A DNA stretch of 64,000 bases from Arthrobacter sunyaminii (GCF_018866305.1 NZ_CP076456.1:2728001-2792000), one strand, 5' to 3'. Positions 32,999 through 42,727 are shown, numbered from the stretch's first letter. The notes: generated by a model not told the origin, from the sequence alone. A program made the numbers and translations.

Positions 32999-34594
32999 TC
33001 AGCCCTGCAGGTCGACCTCGCGGACCACGGTGGCACCGATTTCGGTGCGCAGTGTTTCCAGCACGTCCTGCGGAACGGAGGAATCCACGGTCAGCAGTGA
33101 CAGGGCCTGGCCGCCCTCGGTGTTGCGGGCCACCTGCATGCCGGCAATGTTGATGTTCTTCTCCCCCAGGACCCGGCCCAGGGCGCCGATGACGCCGGGG
33201 CGGTCGGCGTAGATGAGCACCAGCAGGTGCTCGCTGATCGGGATCTCGAGGTCATAACCGTTGACGCCCACAAGCTTTTCGATCTGCTTGGGCCCGGTCA
33301 GGGTACCGGCGACTTCCAGCTGGGTGCCGTCCGAGAGGGCGCCGCGGATGGTCAGTACGTTGCGGTAGTCATCCACATCGGGGGTCTTGAGCAGACGGAC
33401 CTCTATGCCGCGCTGCTCGGCCAGGACCGGAGCGTTCACGTAGGAGACCTGCTCGGAGACGATGTCCGTGAAGATGCCCTTGAGTGCTGCCAGTTCCAGG
33501 GCCTTGACGTCCAGCGCGGCGATCTCGCCGGCCACCTCAATGTCGATGGCGGTGACGGAGTCGGAGGAGAGCGCGGTGAAGATGCGTCCCAGCTTTTCGA
33601 TCAGCGGGATGCCCGGGCGGACGTCCTCGGCAATGATGCCGCCGGCCACGTTCACGGCGTCGGGCACCAGTTCGCCGGCGAGGGCCAGACGGACCGATTT
33701 GGCGACGGAGACGCCGGCCTTTTCCTGGGCTTCCTCGGTGGAGGCGCCCAGATGAGGGGTGACAATGACATTGTCCAGAGCCTGGAACGGCAGGTCGGTG
33801 GAGGGTTCCTTCACGAAGACGTCCACACCGGCACCGGCGATCTTGCCCTCGGTCAGCGCGGTGTAGAGGGCATCCTCATCCACCAGGCCGCCGCGGGCCA
33901 CGTTCACCACGTAGGCGGTGTCCTTCATCTTGTCGAAGGCCTCGGCGCCGAGCATCCCCACCGTCTCGGGGGTCTTGGGCATGTGGATGGTGACAAAGTC
34001 AGCCTGCTCCAGCAGCTCGTCCAGCGTCACCAGGCGGACATTCAGCTGGGCGGCGCGGGCCGGGGTGATGTACGGGTCATAGGCGAGGATTTCGGTGCCG
34101 AAGCCCTGCAGCCGGGCGGCCACCAGGGCTCCGATGCGGCCCAGGCCGATGATGCCGATCTTCTTTTCGAACAGCTCAATGCCGGAGTACTTGGAGCGCT
34201 TCCACTCGCCGCCCTTGAGGGCTGCACTGGCCTGCGGAATGTGGCGGGCCAGGGAAAGGATGTGGCCGACGGTCAGTTCCGCGGCGGAGATGATGTTCGA
34301 CGTCGGGGCGTTGACCACCATGACACCGGCCTGGGTGGCGGCCTTGATGTCCACGTTGTCCAGGCCGACACCGGCCCGGGCAATGACCTTGAGGTTCTTC
34401 GCGGCAGCGATGGCTTCGGCGTCCACCTGGGTGGCCGAGCGCACCAGGATGGCATCCACGTCCGCAATGGCGGAGAGCAGCTGCGTCCGGTCCGCTCCGT
34501 TGGTGGAACGGATCTCAAAGTCCGGACCCAGGGCCTGAACTGTGGCCGGGGAAAGTTCTTCCGCAATAAGTACGACGGGCTTGGTGGCTGTCAC
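32999..34594 (-). CDS. serA: D-3-phosphoglycerate dehydrogenase
   Basis: First step of serine synthesis: oxidises 3-phosphoglycerate with NAD. It is the long, type I form (531 residues): substrate/nucleotide domains with GLGRIG (150-155), VNVARGGLVDE (catalytic Arg) and TPHLGAST (catalytic His), then the intervening domain, then a C-terminal ACT domain (about 455-530) that binds serine for feedback control, as in mycobacteria. I chose the GTG at 34594, with AGAGG six bases upstream; the frame is open for another 21 codons without a better start. It lies downstream of ilvBNC, separated by a hairpin. Confidence 0.96.
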   Translation of the reverse strand: MTATKPVVLIAEELSPATVQALGPDFEIRSTNGADRTQLLSAIADVDAILVRSATQVDAEAIAAAKNLKVIARAGVGLDNVDIKAATQAGVMVVNAPTSNIISAAELTVGHILSLARHIPQASAALKGGEWKRSKYSGIELFEKKIGIIGLGRIGALVAARLQGFGTEILAYDPYITPARAAQLNVRLVTLDELLEQADFVTIHMPKTPETVGMLGAEAFDKMKDTAYVVNVARGGLVDEDALYTALTEGKIAGAGVDVFVKEPSTDLPFQALDNVIVTPHLGASTEEAQEKAGVSVAKSVRLALAGELVPDAVNVAGGIIAEDVRPGIPLIEKLGRIFTALSSDSVTAIDIEVAGEIAALDVKALELAALKGIFTDIVSEQVSYVNAPVLAEQRGIEVRLLKTPDVDDYRNVLTIRGALSDGTQLEVAGTLTGPKQIEKLVGVNGYDLEIPISEHLLVLIYADRPGVIGALGRVLGEKNINIAGMQVARNTEGGQALSLLTVDSSVPQDVLETLRTEIGATVVREVDLQG

Positions 34595-34655
34595 CGGTGA
34601 CCTCTTTAGCTGTGGTGGATTCTGGTGGGGATCTTGGTGAAACCCTTTTCTGCGC

Positions 34656-34693
34656 AAAGAGGCCGGACCCGTTCAACCGGGCCCGGCCTCTTT
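34656..34693 (-). terminator. ilvBNC terminator candidate
   Basis: An 11-bp stem (AAAGAGGCCGG and complement) with additional inner GGG/CCC pairing between ilvC and serA. The last bases of the 3' arm on the minus strand are CTCTTT. It should separate ilvBNC from serA. Confidence 0.65.
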
Positions 34694-34799
34694 ACCGAAA
34701 CGGCTTGCTCTTGCGAGCTTATCGTTTCGCTGTTGGGCGCACTCAATCGTGTGCCCTGTGTTACCGGCAGGTTACCGGCCTCCGTTTAGCGGGATCTGC

Positions 34800-35834
<1,035 letters not shown>

Positions 35835-35894
35835 CTACTGAAGTTTGTTGCTGGGTTCTTGGATAAAGGTTTGAAGCGGAACTGCAGCGAAGGC

Positions 35895-36410
35895 CTAGGC
35901 GGTGCGCAGGTGCGCGCGGTCGCCCATGGACTTGGAGCCGCGGCCGATGGCCAGCGTTCCGGATTGAACTATTTCGCGGATGCCAAAGGGTTCAAGCACT
36001 GCAAGGAGTGCATTGAGCTTTTCGGCGGTGCCTGTGGCTTCAACGATCAGCGAGTCGGTGGACACGTCAACCACTGAAGAACGGAACAGCTCGGCTGCCT
36101 GGGTTACCTGCAGCCGGGTTGCGGCATCCGCGCGAACCTTGACCAAGATGTGGTCGCGTTGCACGGAAGACTCGGGAACCAGCTCAACAATCTTGATGAC
36201 ATTGACGAGCTTGTTCAGTTGTTTGGTGACCTGTTCCAGCAGGTCACCCTCGGCCTCGACCACCACCGTGATGCGGGACAGTCCCGGCACCTCCGAGGGG
36301 CCGACAGCCAAAGAATTGATGTTGAATGCCCGGCGGGCAAACAGGGACGCGACGCGGGTCAGGACACCGGGAACGTCTTCAACCAGTACGGAAAGGGTGT
36401 GGCGTGCCAT
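35895..36410 (-). CDS. ilvN: Acetolactate synthase regulatory subunit
   Basis: Binds valine (and usually isoleucine/leucine) and gives feedback inhibition to the IlvB catalytic subunit. The 171-residue protein has an N-terminal ACT domain (LSVLVEDVPGVLTRVASLF, about 6-24, with the RRAFNINSLAVG segment) and a C-terminal ALS_ss_C domain (from about 85). The ACT residues for ligand binding look intact. Four bases separate it from the ilvB stop, so it is coupled to ilvB. Length and domains are normal. Confidence 0.97.
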   Translation of the reverse strand: MARHTLSVLVEDVPGVLTRVASLFARRAFNINSLAVGPSEVPGLSRITVVVEAEGDLLEQVTKQLNKLVNVIKIVELVPESSVQRDHILVKVRADAATRLQVTQAAELFRSSVVDVSTDSLIVEATGTAEKLNALLAVLEPFGIREIVQSGTLAIGRGSKSMGDRAHLRTA

Positions 36411-36414
36411 GGCC

Positions 36415-38322
36415 CTAGTCCTCCTCTTCCCAGGTGGGTGTCATGTTGCGGGCAATCTGGATCAGGTCATTGGAAACGCCGGAGGGAACCATCGGCCACA
36501 CCATTGAGTCGCGGCTGACCACAAAGTCAATGACCACCGGGCGGTCGTTGATCGCCAGGGCCTGGCGGATCGTATCGTCAATGTCCTCTTCGCGCTCGCA
36601 CCGCAGTCCGGCGCAGCCGTAGGCGTCCGCAAGCTTCACGAAGTCCGGAACCCGGACGGTGTCATGACCGGTGTTCAGGTCCGTGTTGGAGTAGCGGGAC
36701 TCGTAGAAGAGGGTCTGCCACTGCCGCACCATGCCCAGCGAGGAGTTGTTGATGATGGCAACCTTGATCGGGATCTTGTTGATCAGGCAGGTGGCCAGTT
36801 CCTGGTTGGTCATCTGGAAGCAGCCGTCGCCGTCGATGGCCCAGACCACACGGTCCGGGTTGCCGACCTTGGCACCCATGGCTGCGGGCACCGAATAGCC
36901 CATGGTGCCCAGCCCGCCGGAGTTCAGCCAGGCGCGGGGACGTTCGTACTTGATGAACTGGGCGGCCCACATCTGATGCTGGCCCACGCCGGCCACGTAC
37001 ACGCCTTCCGGGCCGGTGAGTGCACCGATGCGTTCGATGACCTTCTGCGGGGCAATGTGGCCGTCCTCGGGTTCGCTGTAACCCATGGGGTAGATCTCGC
37101 GCAGGCGGTCAATGACTTCCCACCAGGGGGCAATGTCGGGGCGCTCGACGGCGAACTGAGCGCGTACGGCGTCGGACAGTTCAGGGAGGATCTCCTTGAC
37201 CGAGCCCACAATCGGCACGTCCGCAGGCCGGTTCTTGGAGATTTCGGCGGGGTCGATGTCCGCGTGGATGACCTTCGCCCCGGGGGCAAAGGAGGACAGC
37301 ACGCCGGTGACGCGGTCATCGAAGCGGGCACCGAGGGTGATAAGCAGGTCCGACTGCTGCAGGGCCGTGACCGCCGAGACGGAACCGTGCATGCCGGGCA
37401 TGCCCGCGTGCTGACGGTGCGAATCGGGGAAGACGCCGCGGGCCTGCAGCGTGGTGACGACGGGCGCGCCCACCAGCTCGGCCAGCTCCAGCAGCTCTGC
37501 AGAGGCATCAGCCTTCAGCACGCCGCCGCCAACGTAGAACACGGGACGGTGCGACGCCGCGATCAGGCGTGCGGCTTCGCGCACCTGCTTGGAGTGGCCG
37601 CGCACCACGGTGCGGTAGCCGGGCAGATCAATCCGGGGCGGCCAGGAGAACATGGTCTTGGCCTGCTGGGCGTCCTTGGAGATGTCCACCAGCACCGGTC
37701 CGGGGCGGCCGCTGGTGGCAATGTGGAAGGCCTCGGCCAGGACCCGGGGGATGTCATCCGCGTTGGTGACCAGGTAGGAATGCTTCGTGATGGGCATGGT
37801 GATGCCCACGATGTCCGCTTCCTGGAAGGCGTCGCTGCCGATGAAGGCGCTGGACACCTGGCCCGTGATGGCAACCATGGGAACCGAGTCCATGTGTGCG
37901 TCTGCGAGGGCGGTCACCAGGTTGGTGGCGCCGGGCCCGGACGTGGCGATGCAGACTCCGGCACGGCCGGTAACCATGGCGTAACCCTCTGCGGCGTGTC
38001 CGGCTCCCTGTTCGTGGCGGACCAGGATGTGCCGGAGCTTGGTGGAATCCATGAGCGGGTCATACGTCGGAAGGATTGCGCCGCCGGGCAGGCCGAAGAT
38101 GTCCTCAACGCCCAGCTCTTCCAGCGCCCGGACAATAGCCTTGGAGCCGGTCATCTCGGTGGGCGGAACAACATTGTTGGAGCCCTGCACCCGGGTGTCC
38201 ACGGCTTCGGACGGAACGGAAACGGAAGAGGCAACATCACGCGTCTTGGCAGCGGCTGCCTTGGCGGCAACGCTGGCCTTGTTGGCCATCAGCGACGGGC
38301 TGATTGGCGATCCCTTACTCAT
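36415..38322 (-). CDS. ilvB: Acetolactate synthase catalytic subunit
   Basis: TPP-dependent condensation of pyruvate with pyruvate or 2-ketobutyrate, first common step of Val/Leu/Ile synthesis. The 635-residue protein has the catalytic Glu in [14 protein letters not shown], and the TPP/Mg motif [14 protein letters not shown] ending in IINN. Compared with many bacterial IlvB proteins it has an extra N-terminal stretch of some 55 residues rich in Ala, Ser and Lys (to about [12 protein letters not shown]). The ATG is preceded by AAGGAAGAAT. It heads ilvBNC and is preceded by a leader peptide and terminator (attenuator) at 38419-38526. Confidence 0.97.
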   Translation of the reverse strand: MSKGSPISPSLMANKASVAAKAAAAKTRDVASSVSVPSEAVDTRVQGSNNVVPPTEMTGSKAIVRALEELGVEDIFGLPGGAILPTYDPLMDSTKLRHILVRHEQGAGHAAEGYAMVTGRAGVCIATSGPGATNLVTALADAHMDSVPMVAITGQVSSAFIGSDAFQEADIVGITMPITKHSYLVTNADDIPRVLAEAFHIATSGRPGPVLVDISKDAQQAKTMFSWPPRIDLPGYRTVVRGHSKQVREAARLIAASHRPVFYVGGGVLKADASAELLELAELVGAPVVTTLQARGVFPDSHRQHAGMPGMHGSVSAVTALQQSDLLITLGARFDDRVTGVLSSFAPGAKVIHADIDPAEISKNRPADVPIVGSVKEILPELSDAVRAQFAVERPDIAPWWEVIDRLREIYPMGYSEPEDGHIAPQKVIERIGALTGPEGVYVAGVGQHQMWAAQFIKYERPRAWLNSGGLGTMGYSVPAAMGAKVGNPDRVVWAIDGDGCFQMTNQELATCLINKIPIKVAIINNSSLGMVRQWQTLFYESRYSNTDLNTGHDTVRVPDFVKLADAYGCAGLRCEREEDIDDTIRQALAINDRPVVIDFVVSRDSMVWPMVPSGVSNDLIQIARNMTPTWEEED

Positions 38323-38418
38323 AAATTCTTCCTTACGGATACTTATTCATGTGATCTGCTGCGGCGGCCGGCCGGACGATTAGCCCGGGACGGCTTTTCT
38401 GCTTTGTCTGAAGCCAAT

Positions 38419-38455
38419 AAAAAAACCCCTCGTGCCGGTTGGCTCCGTAGGGGTT
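38419..38455 (-). terminator. Attenuator terminator in the ilvB leader
   Basis: On the minus strand AACCCCT, an 18-base loop with inner GCC/GGC pairing, and AGGGGTT run into a seven-T tract, about 100 bases before ilvB. A second pair of complementary segments (38457-38463 and 38491-38497, GCGCGTG/CACGCGC) links the end of the leader peptide to the terminator's upstream flank. This is the layout of a ribosome-controlled attenuator. Confidence 0.8.
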
Positions 38456-38484
38456 CGCGCGTGACGTTCTTGCAAGCTCGGCGG

Positions 38485-38526
38485 TTAGGCCACGCGCTTG
38501 ATAAGGACGACGGGTACGATCTGCAT
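38485..38526 (-). CDS. ilvB leader peptide (attenuator), 13 residues
   Basis: Translation gives MQIVPVVLIKRVA followed by a stop: seven of 13 residues are Ile, Val or Leu. AAGG lies just before the ATG. It is 160 bp upstream of ilvB and immediately before an intrinsic terminator, so it should sense charged branched-chain tRNAs: when these are scarce the ribosome stalls and the terminator is avoided. Leader-peptide attenuation of ilvBNC is known in Corynebacterium glutamicum; this one is inferred from sequence alone. I could not define the anti-terminator with confidence. Confidence 0.8.
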   Translation of the reverse strand: MQIVPVVLIKRVA

Positions 38527-38566
38527 GCCCTTCAGTCTTCCCGTCCCCTGCGGGGGTGTCAAACTT

Positions 38567-38584
38567 ATGAGACTTCCGTCTCAT
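38567..38584. promoter_or_regulatory. Palindrome upstream of the ilvB leader
   Basis: ATGAGAC-TTCC-GTCTCAT is a perfect 7-bp inverted repeat, 41-58 bp before the leader ATG, where the promoter must lie. On the minus strand it contains TGAGACGG, also found on the plus strand in the palindrome before the IclR gene and leuC. It is a candidate operator for the same or a related regulator. Confidence 0.55.
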
Positions 38585-38662
38585 TATGTGGACAACGTGT
38601 CCGTTCTTTGGACGCCCAGTTCCCCTGGTTCCCTGCCCGCCCAAGGCGGCAGGGCTTAATAA

Positions 38663-38732
38663 GGTTGAAAACCCTAAGGGGCCCCAGGCAGCAGGCGCTC
38701 CGGCGCCTGCTGCCTGGGGAGGGTTTTCAACC
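38663..38732 (-). terminator. Very long hairpin at the end of ilvD
   Basis: Outer arms of 12 bp (GGTTGAAAACCC and complement) and inner arms of 17 bp (CCCCAGGCAGCAGGCGC and complement) around a four-base loop, with a 7-versus-1 base bulge between. The outer arm includes the ilvD stop codon. The minus-strand 3' arm has TTTT but no T tract follows. It probably ends ilvD transcription or blocks RNA decay. Confidence 0.65.
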
Positions 38733-40430
38733 GCAGTAAGCGCCGGTGGAGGCAGAGTTGACCAGTTTGGTGTACTTGCCCAGCACGCCGGTGGTGAACT
38801 TGCCCGGCAGCGGCTTCCAGCCAACCTTGCGCGCTTCCAGCTCGGACTCGTCGACCAGCAGGTCGAAGCTGCGCGCGGCGATGTCCACGCGGATCCGGTC
38901 GCCGTCCTTCACGAAGGCAATGGGACCGCCGTCGACCGCTTCCGGCGCCACATGGCCGATGCACAGGCCCGTGGTGCCGCCGGAGAACCGGCCGTCAGTG
39001 AGCAGCAGGACGTCCTTGCCCAGACCCGCTCCCTTGATGGCACCGGTGATGGCGAGCATTTCGCGCATGCCCGGTCCGCCCTTGGGTCCCTCGTAGCGGA
39101 TGACGACGACGTCGCCGGCGTGGATTTCTCCGTGGTCCAGGGCATCCAGTGCACCCTGTTCACGTTCGAACACGCGGGCGGTGCCTTCGAAGACATCGGC
39201 GTCAAAGCCGGCGCTCTTCACGACGGCGCCCTCGGGTGCCATGGAACCGTGCAGGATGGTGATGCCGCCGGTCTTATGGATGGGGTTGTCCATGGCGCGC
39301 AGGACCTTGCCGTCGGGGTCCGGCGGATTGATGGAGGCCAGGTTTTCCGCAACGGTCTTGCCCGTGACGGTGAGGCAGTCGCCGTGGATCAGGCCGGCGT
39401 CGAGCAGTGCCTTCATGATCACCGGCACGCCGCCGATCTTGTCGACGTCGTGCATCACGTACCGGCCGAAGGGCTTCAGGTCCCCCAGGTGCGGAATCCG
39501 GTCACCGATGCGGTTGAAGTCCTCCAGCGTGAGGTCCACATGAGCTTCGCGGGCGATGGCCAGCAGGTGCAGGACGGCGTTGGTGGAACCGCCGAAGGCC
39601 ATGGTGACGGCAATGGCGTTTTCGAAGGCTTTTTTGGTCATGATGTCGCGGGCGGTGATGCCCTTGCGCAGCAGGTTGACCACGGCTTCGCCGGACTTGC
39701 GGGCGAACTCGTCGCGCCGGCGGTCGGCCGAGGGCGGCGCGGCGGAACCGGGAAGGGACATACCCAGTGCTTCACCGATGCAGGCCATGGTGTTGGCTGT
39801 GTACATGCCGCCGCAGGCGCCTTCGCCCGGGCAGATGGCACGTTCGATGGTGTCCAGGTCCTTGAGGCTCATCTTGCCGGCGGCGCAGGCACCCACGGCT
39901 TCGAAAGCATCAATGAGCGTCACTTCCCGCTCGGTGCCGTCTTCCATCTTGGCGAAGCCGGGCATGATGGAACCGGCGTACAGGAAGACGCTGGAGAGAT
40001 CCAGCCGCGCGGCAGCCATCAGCATGCCGGGCAGGGACTTGTCGCAGCCGGCCAGGAGGATCGATCCGTCCAGGCGCTCGGCCATCATCACCGTTTCCAC
40101 GGAGTCGGCAATGACTTCACGCGACACCAGGGAGAAGTGCATGCCCTCATGTCCCATGGAAATGCCGTCGGACACCGAGATGGTGCCGAACTGCATGGGG
40201 AACCCGCCGCCGGCGTGGACGCCTTCCTTGGCGCCCTGGGCCAGCCGGTTCAGGGACAGGTTGCAGGGGGTGATCTCGTTCCAGGAACTGGCGACGCCGA
40301 TCTGCGGCTTTGCGAAATCGTCGTCCCCCATTCCGACGGCCCGGAACATGCCGCGGGCCGGGGCTGCATGGATCCCGTCCGTGACGACTCGGCTGCGGGG
40401 TTTGATGTCAGGGGTATTCTCCACACTCAT
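38727..40430 (-). CDS. ilvD: Dihydroxy-acid dehydratase
   Basis: Fe-S enzyme that dehydrates 2,3-dihydroxy acids to the keto acids that IlvE aminates. The 567-residue protein has the three cluster cysteines: Cys56 (ITPCNLSL), Cys129 ([10 protein letters not shown], followed by the usually carbamylated Lys131) and Cys206 ([13 protein letters not shown]). [20 protein letters not shown], near the C-terminus, is the family signature. Its stop codon lies inside a long hairpin. It is separate from ilvBNC, about 0.4 kb upstream on the same strand, with the ilvB leader in between. The ATG has no strong ribosome site (CGGAAC). Confidence 0.97.
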   Translation of the reverse strand: MSVENTPDIKPRSRVVTDGIHAAPARGMFRAVGMGDDDFAKPQIGVASSWNEITPCNLSLNRLAQGAKEGVHAGGGFPMQFGTISVSDGISMGHEGMHFSLVSREVIADSVETVMMAERLDGSILLAGCDKSLPGMLMAAARLDLSSVFLYAGSIMPGFAKMEDGTEREVTLIDAFEAVGACAAGKMSLKDLDTIERAICPGEGACGGMYTANTMACIGEALGMSLPGSAAPPSADRRRDEFARKSGEAVVNLLRKGITARDIMTKKAFENAIAVTMAFGGSTNAVLHLLAIAREAHVDLTLEDFNRIGDRIPHLGDLKPFGRYVMHDVDKIGGVPVIMKALLDAGLIHGDCLTVTGKTVAENLASINPPDPDGKVLRAMDNPIHKTGGITILHGSMAPEGAVVKSAGFDADVFEGTARVFEREQGALDALDHGEIHAGDVVVIRYEGPKGGPGMREMLAITGAIKGAGLGKDVLLLTDGRFSGGTTGLCIGHVAPEAVDGGPIAFVKDGDRIRVDIAARSFDLLVDESELEARKVGWKPLPGKFTTGVLGKYTKLVNSASTGAYCG

Positions 40431-40461
40431 GTTCCGATCTTAGGACCTATCGGAGGCCGTT

Positions 40462-40490
40462 CCGGGGCATGTGACGGATGCATGCCCCGG
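40462..40490. promoter_or_regulatory. Inverted repeat upstream of ilvD
   Basis: CCGGGGCATG and its complement CATGCCCCGG (10-bp arms, 9-base spacer) lie 32 bp before the ilvD start, in the region shared with the divergent gene at 40592. As no gene ends here, an operator or leader structure is more likely than a terminator. Confidence 0.4.
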
Positions 40491-40591
40491 TTGTTACGGC
40501 GCGTGAAGAGCACGTGACAAGTGGATGACCAACCAAGGCGTTGCCGTGGCGGGCTTCCATTGTCCGGGGCTGATGTTCATAGACTGGGCAA

Positions 40592-41038
40592 ATGACTTCG
40601 GCACCAGAATTCCGCGACCAGCCCTCAAGCGATGACATCAAGGCTGTGCTCCGGCATGTGTTTGAATCTCAGATCCCCAACTATGGGGACTACAACCTGG
40701 TCTGCGCCGTCCCGGGCGGAGACGATGCCGAAACCTACTATGTGGTGGGTTACCGGTGGCGCCCCGCAGAGCTGGTGTTCGCGCCGTTCGATCCCGAAAC
40801 GCTGGCCGGCACGGAAGCTCCCACCGCAGTCAATTCGACCAACCTCTCCCACACGGATGAAGTGAATTCAGGAGACTACGAAGTGGGAACGAACACCGGG
40901 CGCCTTTTCCGGTTCCGGGTGCTGTCCACGGCTTTGCTGCCAAAAAACAGCGACGGCGGAGAGCGCCGGATCATCGAACAGGCCGGGGACCTGGAGGATT
41001 TCAGCGCTTTTCTCGACCACTTCCTGACGCTGGCCTGA
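40592..41038 (+). CDS. Uncharacterised protein, divergent from ilvD
   Basis: A 148-residue soluble, acidic protein with alternating strands and helices, no signal peptide and no transmembrane segment. Recognisable family motifs are absent. Features: an N-terminal helix (SSDDIKAVLRHVFESQ), aromatic strands (YNLVCAVPGG, YYVVGYRWRPAELVFAPF), and a C-terminal helix. The look is that of the small uncharacterised actinobacterial proteins that occur once per genome. The ATG follows GGGCAA, a weak site. Codon use is normal. It shares the upstream region with ilvD, but a functional link is not shown. Confidence 0.7.
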   Translation: MTSAPEFRDQPSSDDIKAVLRHVFESQIPNYGDYNLVCAVPGGDDAETYYVVGYRWRPAELVFAPFDPETLAGTEAPTAVNSTNLSHTDEVNSGDYEVGTNTGRLFRFRVLSTALLPKNSDGGERRIIEQAGDLEDFSAFLDHFLTLA

Positions 41039-41071
41039 GGCCGAGCCTGGCCGCGCCCAGCCCCGGCAGGC

Positions 41072-42028
41072 TCAAGCCCACGGCCCCCGCAGGACAAGGT
41101 TCATTGGTTCCTCGCCCCGGGCCAGCCGGTCCGCCTGCTCTTTGAGCAGCTTGCGGATGCGCCGCACAAAGGCCTCGGTGTTTCCTCCGACATGCGGGGT
41201 GATGATCGCGTTGGGTGCCTTCCACAGCGGATGATCCGCCGGCAGCGGCTCCGGATCGACGACGTCGAGCGCCGCTGACAAACGGCCCGAGACCACCTCC
41301 GCAGTGAGCGCGTCCGTATCAACGACGGCGCCGCGCGCCACGTTCACAACCAGCGCCCCGTCAGGCAGCGCCGCCAGGACGTCACGGCCAATGAGGTGCC
41401 GCGTTTGCTCGTTCAGCGGGGTAATTACCACCAGGACATCCGCTGTGGCTGCGAGTTCGGCCAGTTCATCGACCCCGTGCACCAATCCGTGCTCATCGGT
41501 GCGTGCCCGGTTTCCCACCCGGGTCAGTTCAACTTCGAAGGGCTCCAGCCGGCGCGCGATGGCGGATCCGATTCCGCCCACACCCACCATCAACACCCTG
41601 GAGTCGGCCAGTCCTCGGTAACGCCTGCTGCCCCACGTGCCGGTCTGCGCATTGCGCACGGCGTCATCAACTCCGCGCAGACTGGCCAGCATCAGGGTCA
41701 GTGCAAGCTCCGCGGTCCCGGCCGCATGGACGCCCGCAGCGCTGGCGACGGCGACGCCGGGGCCGGCGAGTTCCGGCAGCCCGTCATATCCGGTGGTCTG
41801 GGCCTGAATCATCCTGAGGTTGGGTACGCGGCCCAGTGCCTCGCCCCAATCGTTTCCCGCCGCGTACGGCAGGACGACGGCGTCAATCTCGCCGTAGGTT
41901 AGCCCGCTGGGCTCCCCCACCAGGTCCCAGACGCCGGCGCGGAAGCCGTTAGGCAAAGGTTCCAGCGCATCGAGGAGATCTTCGCTGGGCACGGTCAGGG
42001 TGCGGACGGGGCGGAATTGCTCATTCAT
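41072..42028 (-). CDS. D-isomer-specific 2-hydroxyacid dehydrogenase
   Basis: NAD-dependent dehydrogenase of the family that includes phosphoglycerate, glyoxylate/hydroxypyruvate and formate dehydrogenases. The 318-residue protein has the Rossmann motif GVGGIGSAIARRLEPF, VNVARGAVVDTDAL with the catalytic Arg, the Glu of VDPEPLP and the catalytic His in ITPHVGGNTEAF. There is no ACT domain, so it is not a second SerA. The frame is open further upstream, but the ATG at 42028 gives a normal start. It converges on the gene at 40592 with a 33-bp gap. The substrate cannot be assigned. Confidence 0.87.
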   Translation of the reverse strand: MNEQFRPVRTLTVPSEDLLDALEPLPNGFRAGVWDLVGEPSGLTYGEIDAVVLPYAAGNDWGEALGRVPNLRMIQAQTTGYDGLPELAGPGVAVASAAGVHAAGTAELALTLMLASLRGVDDAVRNAQTGTWGSRRYRGLADSRVLMVGVGGIGSAIARRLEPFEVELTRVGNRARTDEHGLVHGVDELAELAATADVLVVITPLNEQTRHLIGRDVLAALPDGALVVNVARGAVVDTDALTAEVVSGRLSAALDVVDPEPLPADHPLWKAPNAIITPHVGGNTEAFVRRIRKLLKEQADRLARGEEPMNLVLRGPWA

Positions 42029-42171
42029 GCCTGACAGCCTAGCCCCGGGGCTGCTCCGCACCGTGCACTCTGGACACCGCTGCGGCGCCGCCGTAACGTC
42101 GAAGACCGGTTCAGTGTTGTTGTCCCCGCGGGCCATGCCTGCTGCGGCACACCAGTGGAAGGGCGGGTTGA

Positions 42172-42495
42172 GTGAAACGCTTGTCTCGGCTTACAACGTC
42201 CGCAGCTGCCGCTGCCGGACTGAGTGCCGGTGCCGCTTTTGCCCTGCTGAGGCGGCTCCTGAACAACAAGGTAGTGGAGCAGGCCGGCGGCCTCCCGGTC
42301 ACCCCGGTCCCCCGCGACACCGTTTCAGCCACTGCCGCGCAGGACCCGGAGGACCCGGACGAGCCGGCTTCCGGCGCCCCCGGACTTCCCTCCCGAACGT
42401 GGATTGTTGATAACAGTGCAGATTGGGACGGCAGTCCGCTGGAACTCGTGGTTCCGGCGGGCCGACACAGGAAGGCAGGTACGCCCAATCCCTGA
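42172..42495 (+). CDS. Small protein with hydrophobic N-terminus
   Basis: A 107-residue predicted protein from a GTG with GGGCGGG a few bases upstream. The N-terminus is basic then Ala-rich (KRLSRLTTSAAAAAGLSAG, about 2-20, followed by AAFALLRR), like a membrane anchor or export signal without a clear cleavage site; the middle is Pro/Glu/Asp-rich and disordered; the C-terminus (TWIVDNSADWDG) looks folded. I do not recognise it. It could be a genuine small envelope protein; the weak start and lack of relatives that I can recall make it less sure than its neighbours. Confidence 0.5.
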   Translation: MKRLSRLTTSAAAAAGLSAGAAFALLRRLLNNKVVEQAGGLPVTPVPRDTVSATAAQDPEDPDEPASGAPGLPSRTWIVDNSADWDGSPLELVVPAGRHRKAGTPNP

Positions 42496-42509
42496 AATTT
42501 CCACCCGAT

Positions 42510-42539
42510 TTCTCTTTTCCCCGGAAGTACTGGTAATGT
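42510..42539 (+). promoter_or_regulatory. Promoter of the first tRNA-Lys gene
   Basis: TAATGT as -10 at 42534, with a poor -35 (TTCTCT) 18 bp upstream, 60 bp before tRNA-Lys. The same TGGTAATGTT and the following GTCGTTGCGGA recur before the second copy at the same distance. Confidence 0.45.
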
Positions 42540-42599
42540 TTCATGTCGTTGCGGAGAGCAAATCGAGCAAAAAAGCACGGTTGACACTCTGAGACAAAT

Positions 42600-42675
42600 G
42601 CACCTCTAGCTCAATTGGCAGAGCATCTGACTCTTAATCAGAGGGTTCCGGGTTCAAGTCCCGGGGGGTGCACCA
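42600..42675 (+). tRNA. tRNA-Lys (anticodon CTT), copy 1
   Basis: A 76-nt cloverleaf with encoded CCA. Acceptor GCACCTC pairs with GGGGTGC; anticodon loop CTCTTAA on stem TCTGA/TCAGA; T-arm CCGGGTTCAAGTCCCGG. Identical to the copy at 42943-43018. Followed by its own terminator, so it is a single-gene transcript. Confidence 0.97.
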
Positions 42676-42680
42676 ATGAG

Positions 42681-42727
42681 AACCCCGGCTGTTTGGCATT
42701 ATGACCAAGCAGCCGGGGTTTTTCTTT
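42681..42727 (+). terminator. Terminator after tRNA-Lys copy 1
   Basis: An 11-bp stem AACCCCGGCTG/CAGCCGGGGTT followed by TTTCTTTTG. Confidence 0.85.

Noticed and set aside
38323..38727. T-box riboswitch before ilvB
   Set aside because: No T-box consensus or specifier stem found; the leader-peptide arrangement explains the terminator better.
36664..38739. 691-codon open frame opposite ilvB
   Set aside because: Antisense artefact: it covers ilvB almost exactly and continues through the leader region. Same composition bias as other shadows.
38586..40517. 643-codon open frame opposite ilvD
   Set aside because: Antisense artefact of ilvD, no motif, low complexity of Gly, Val and His.
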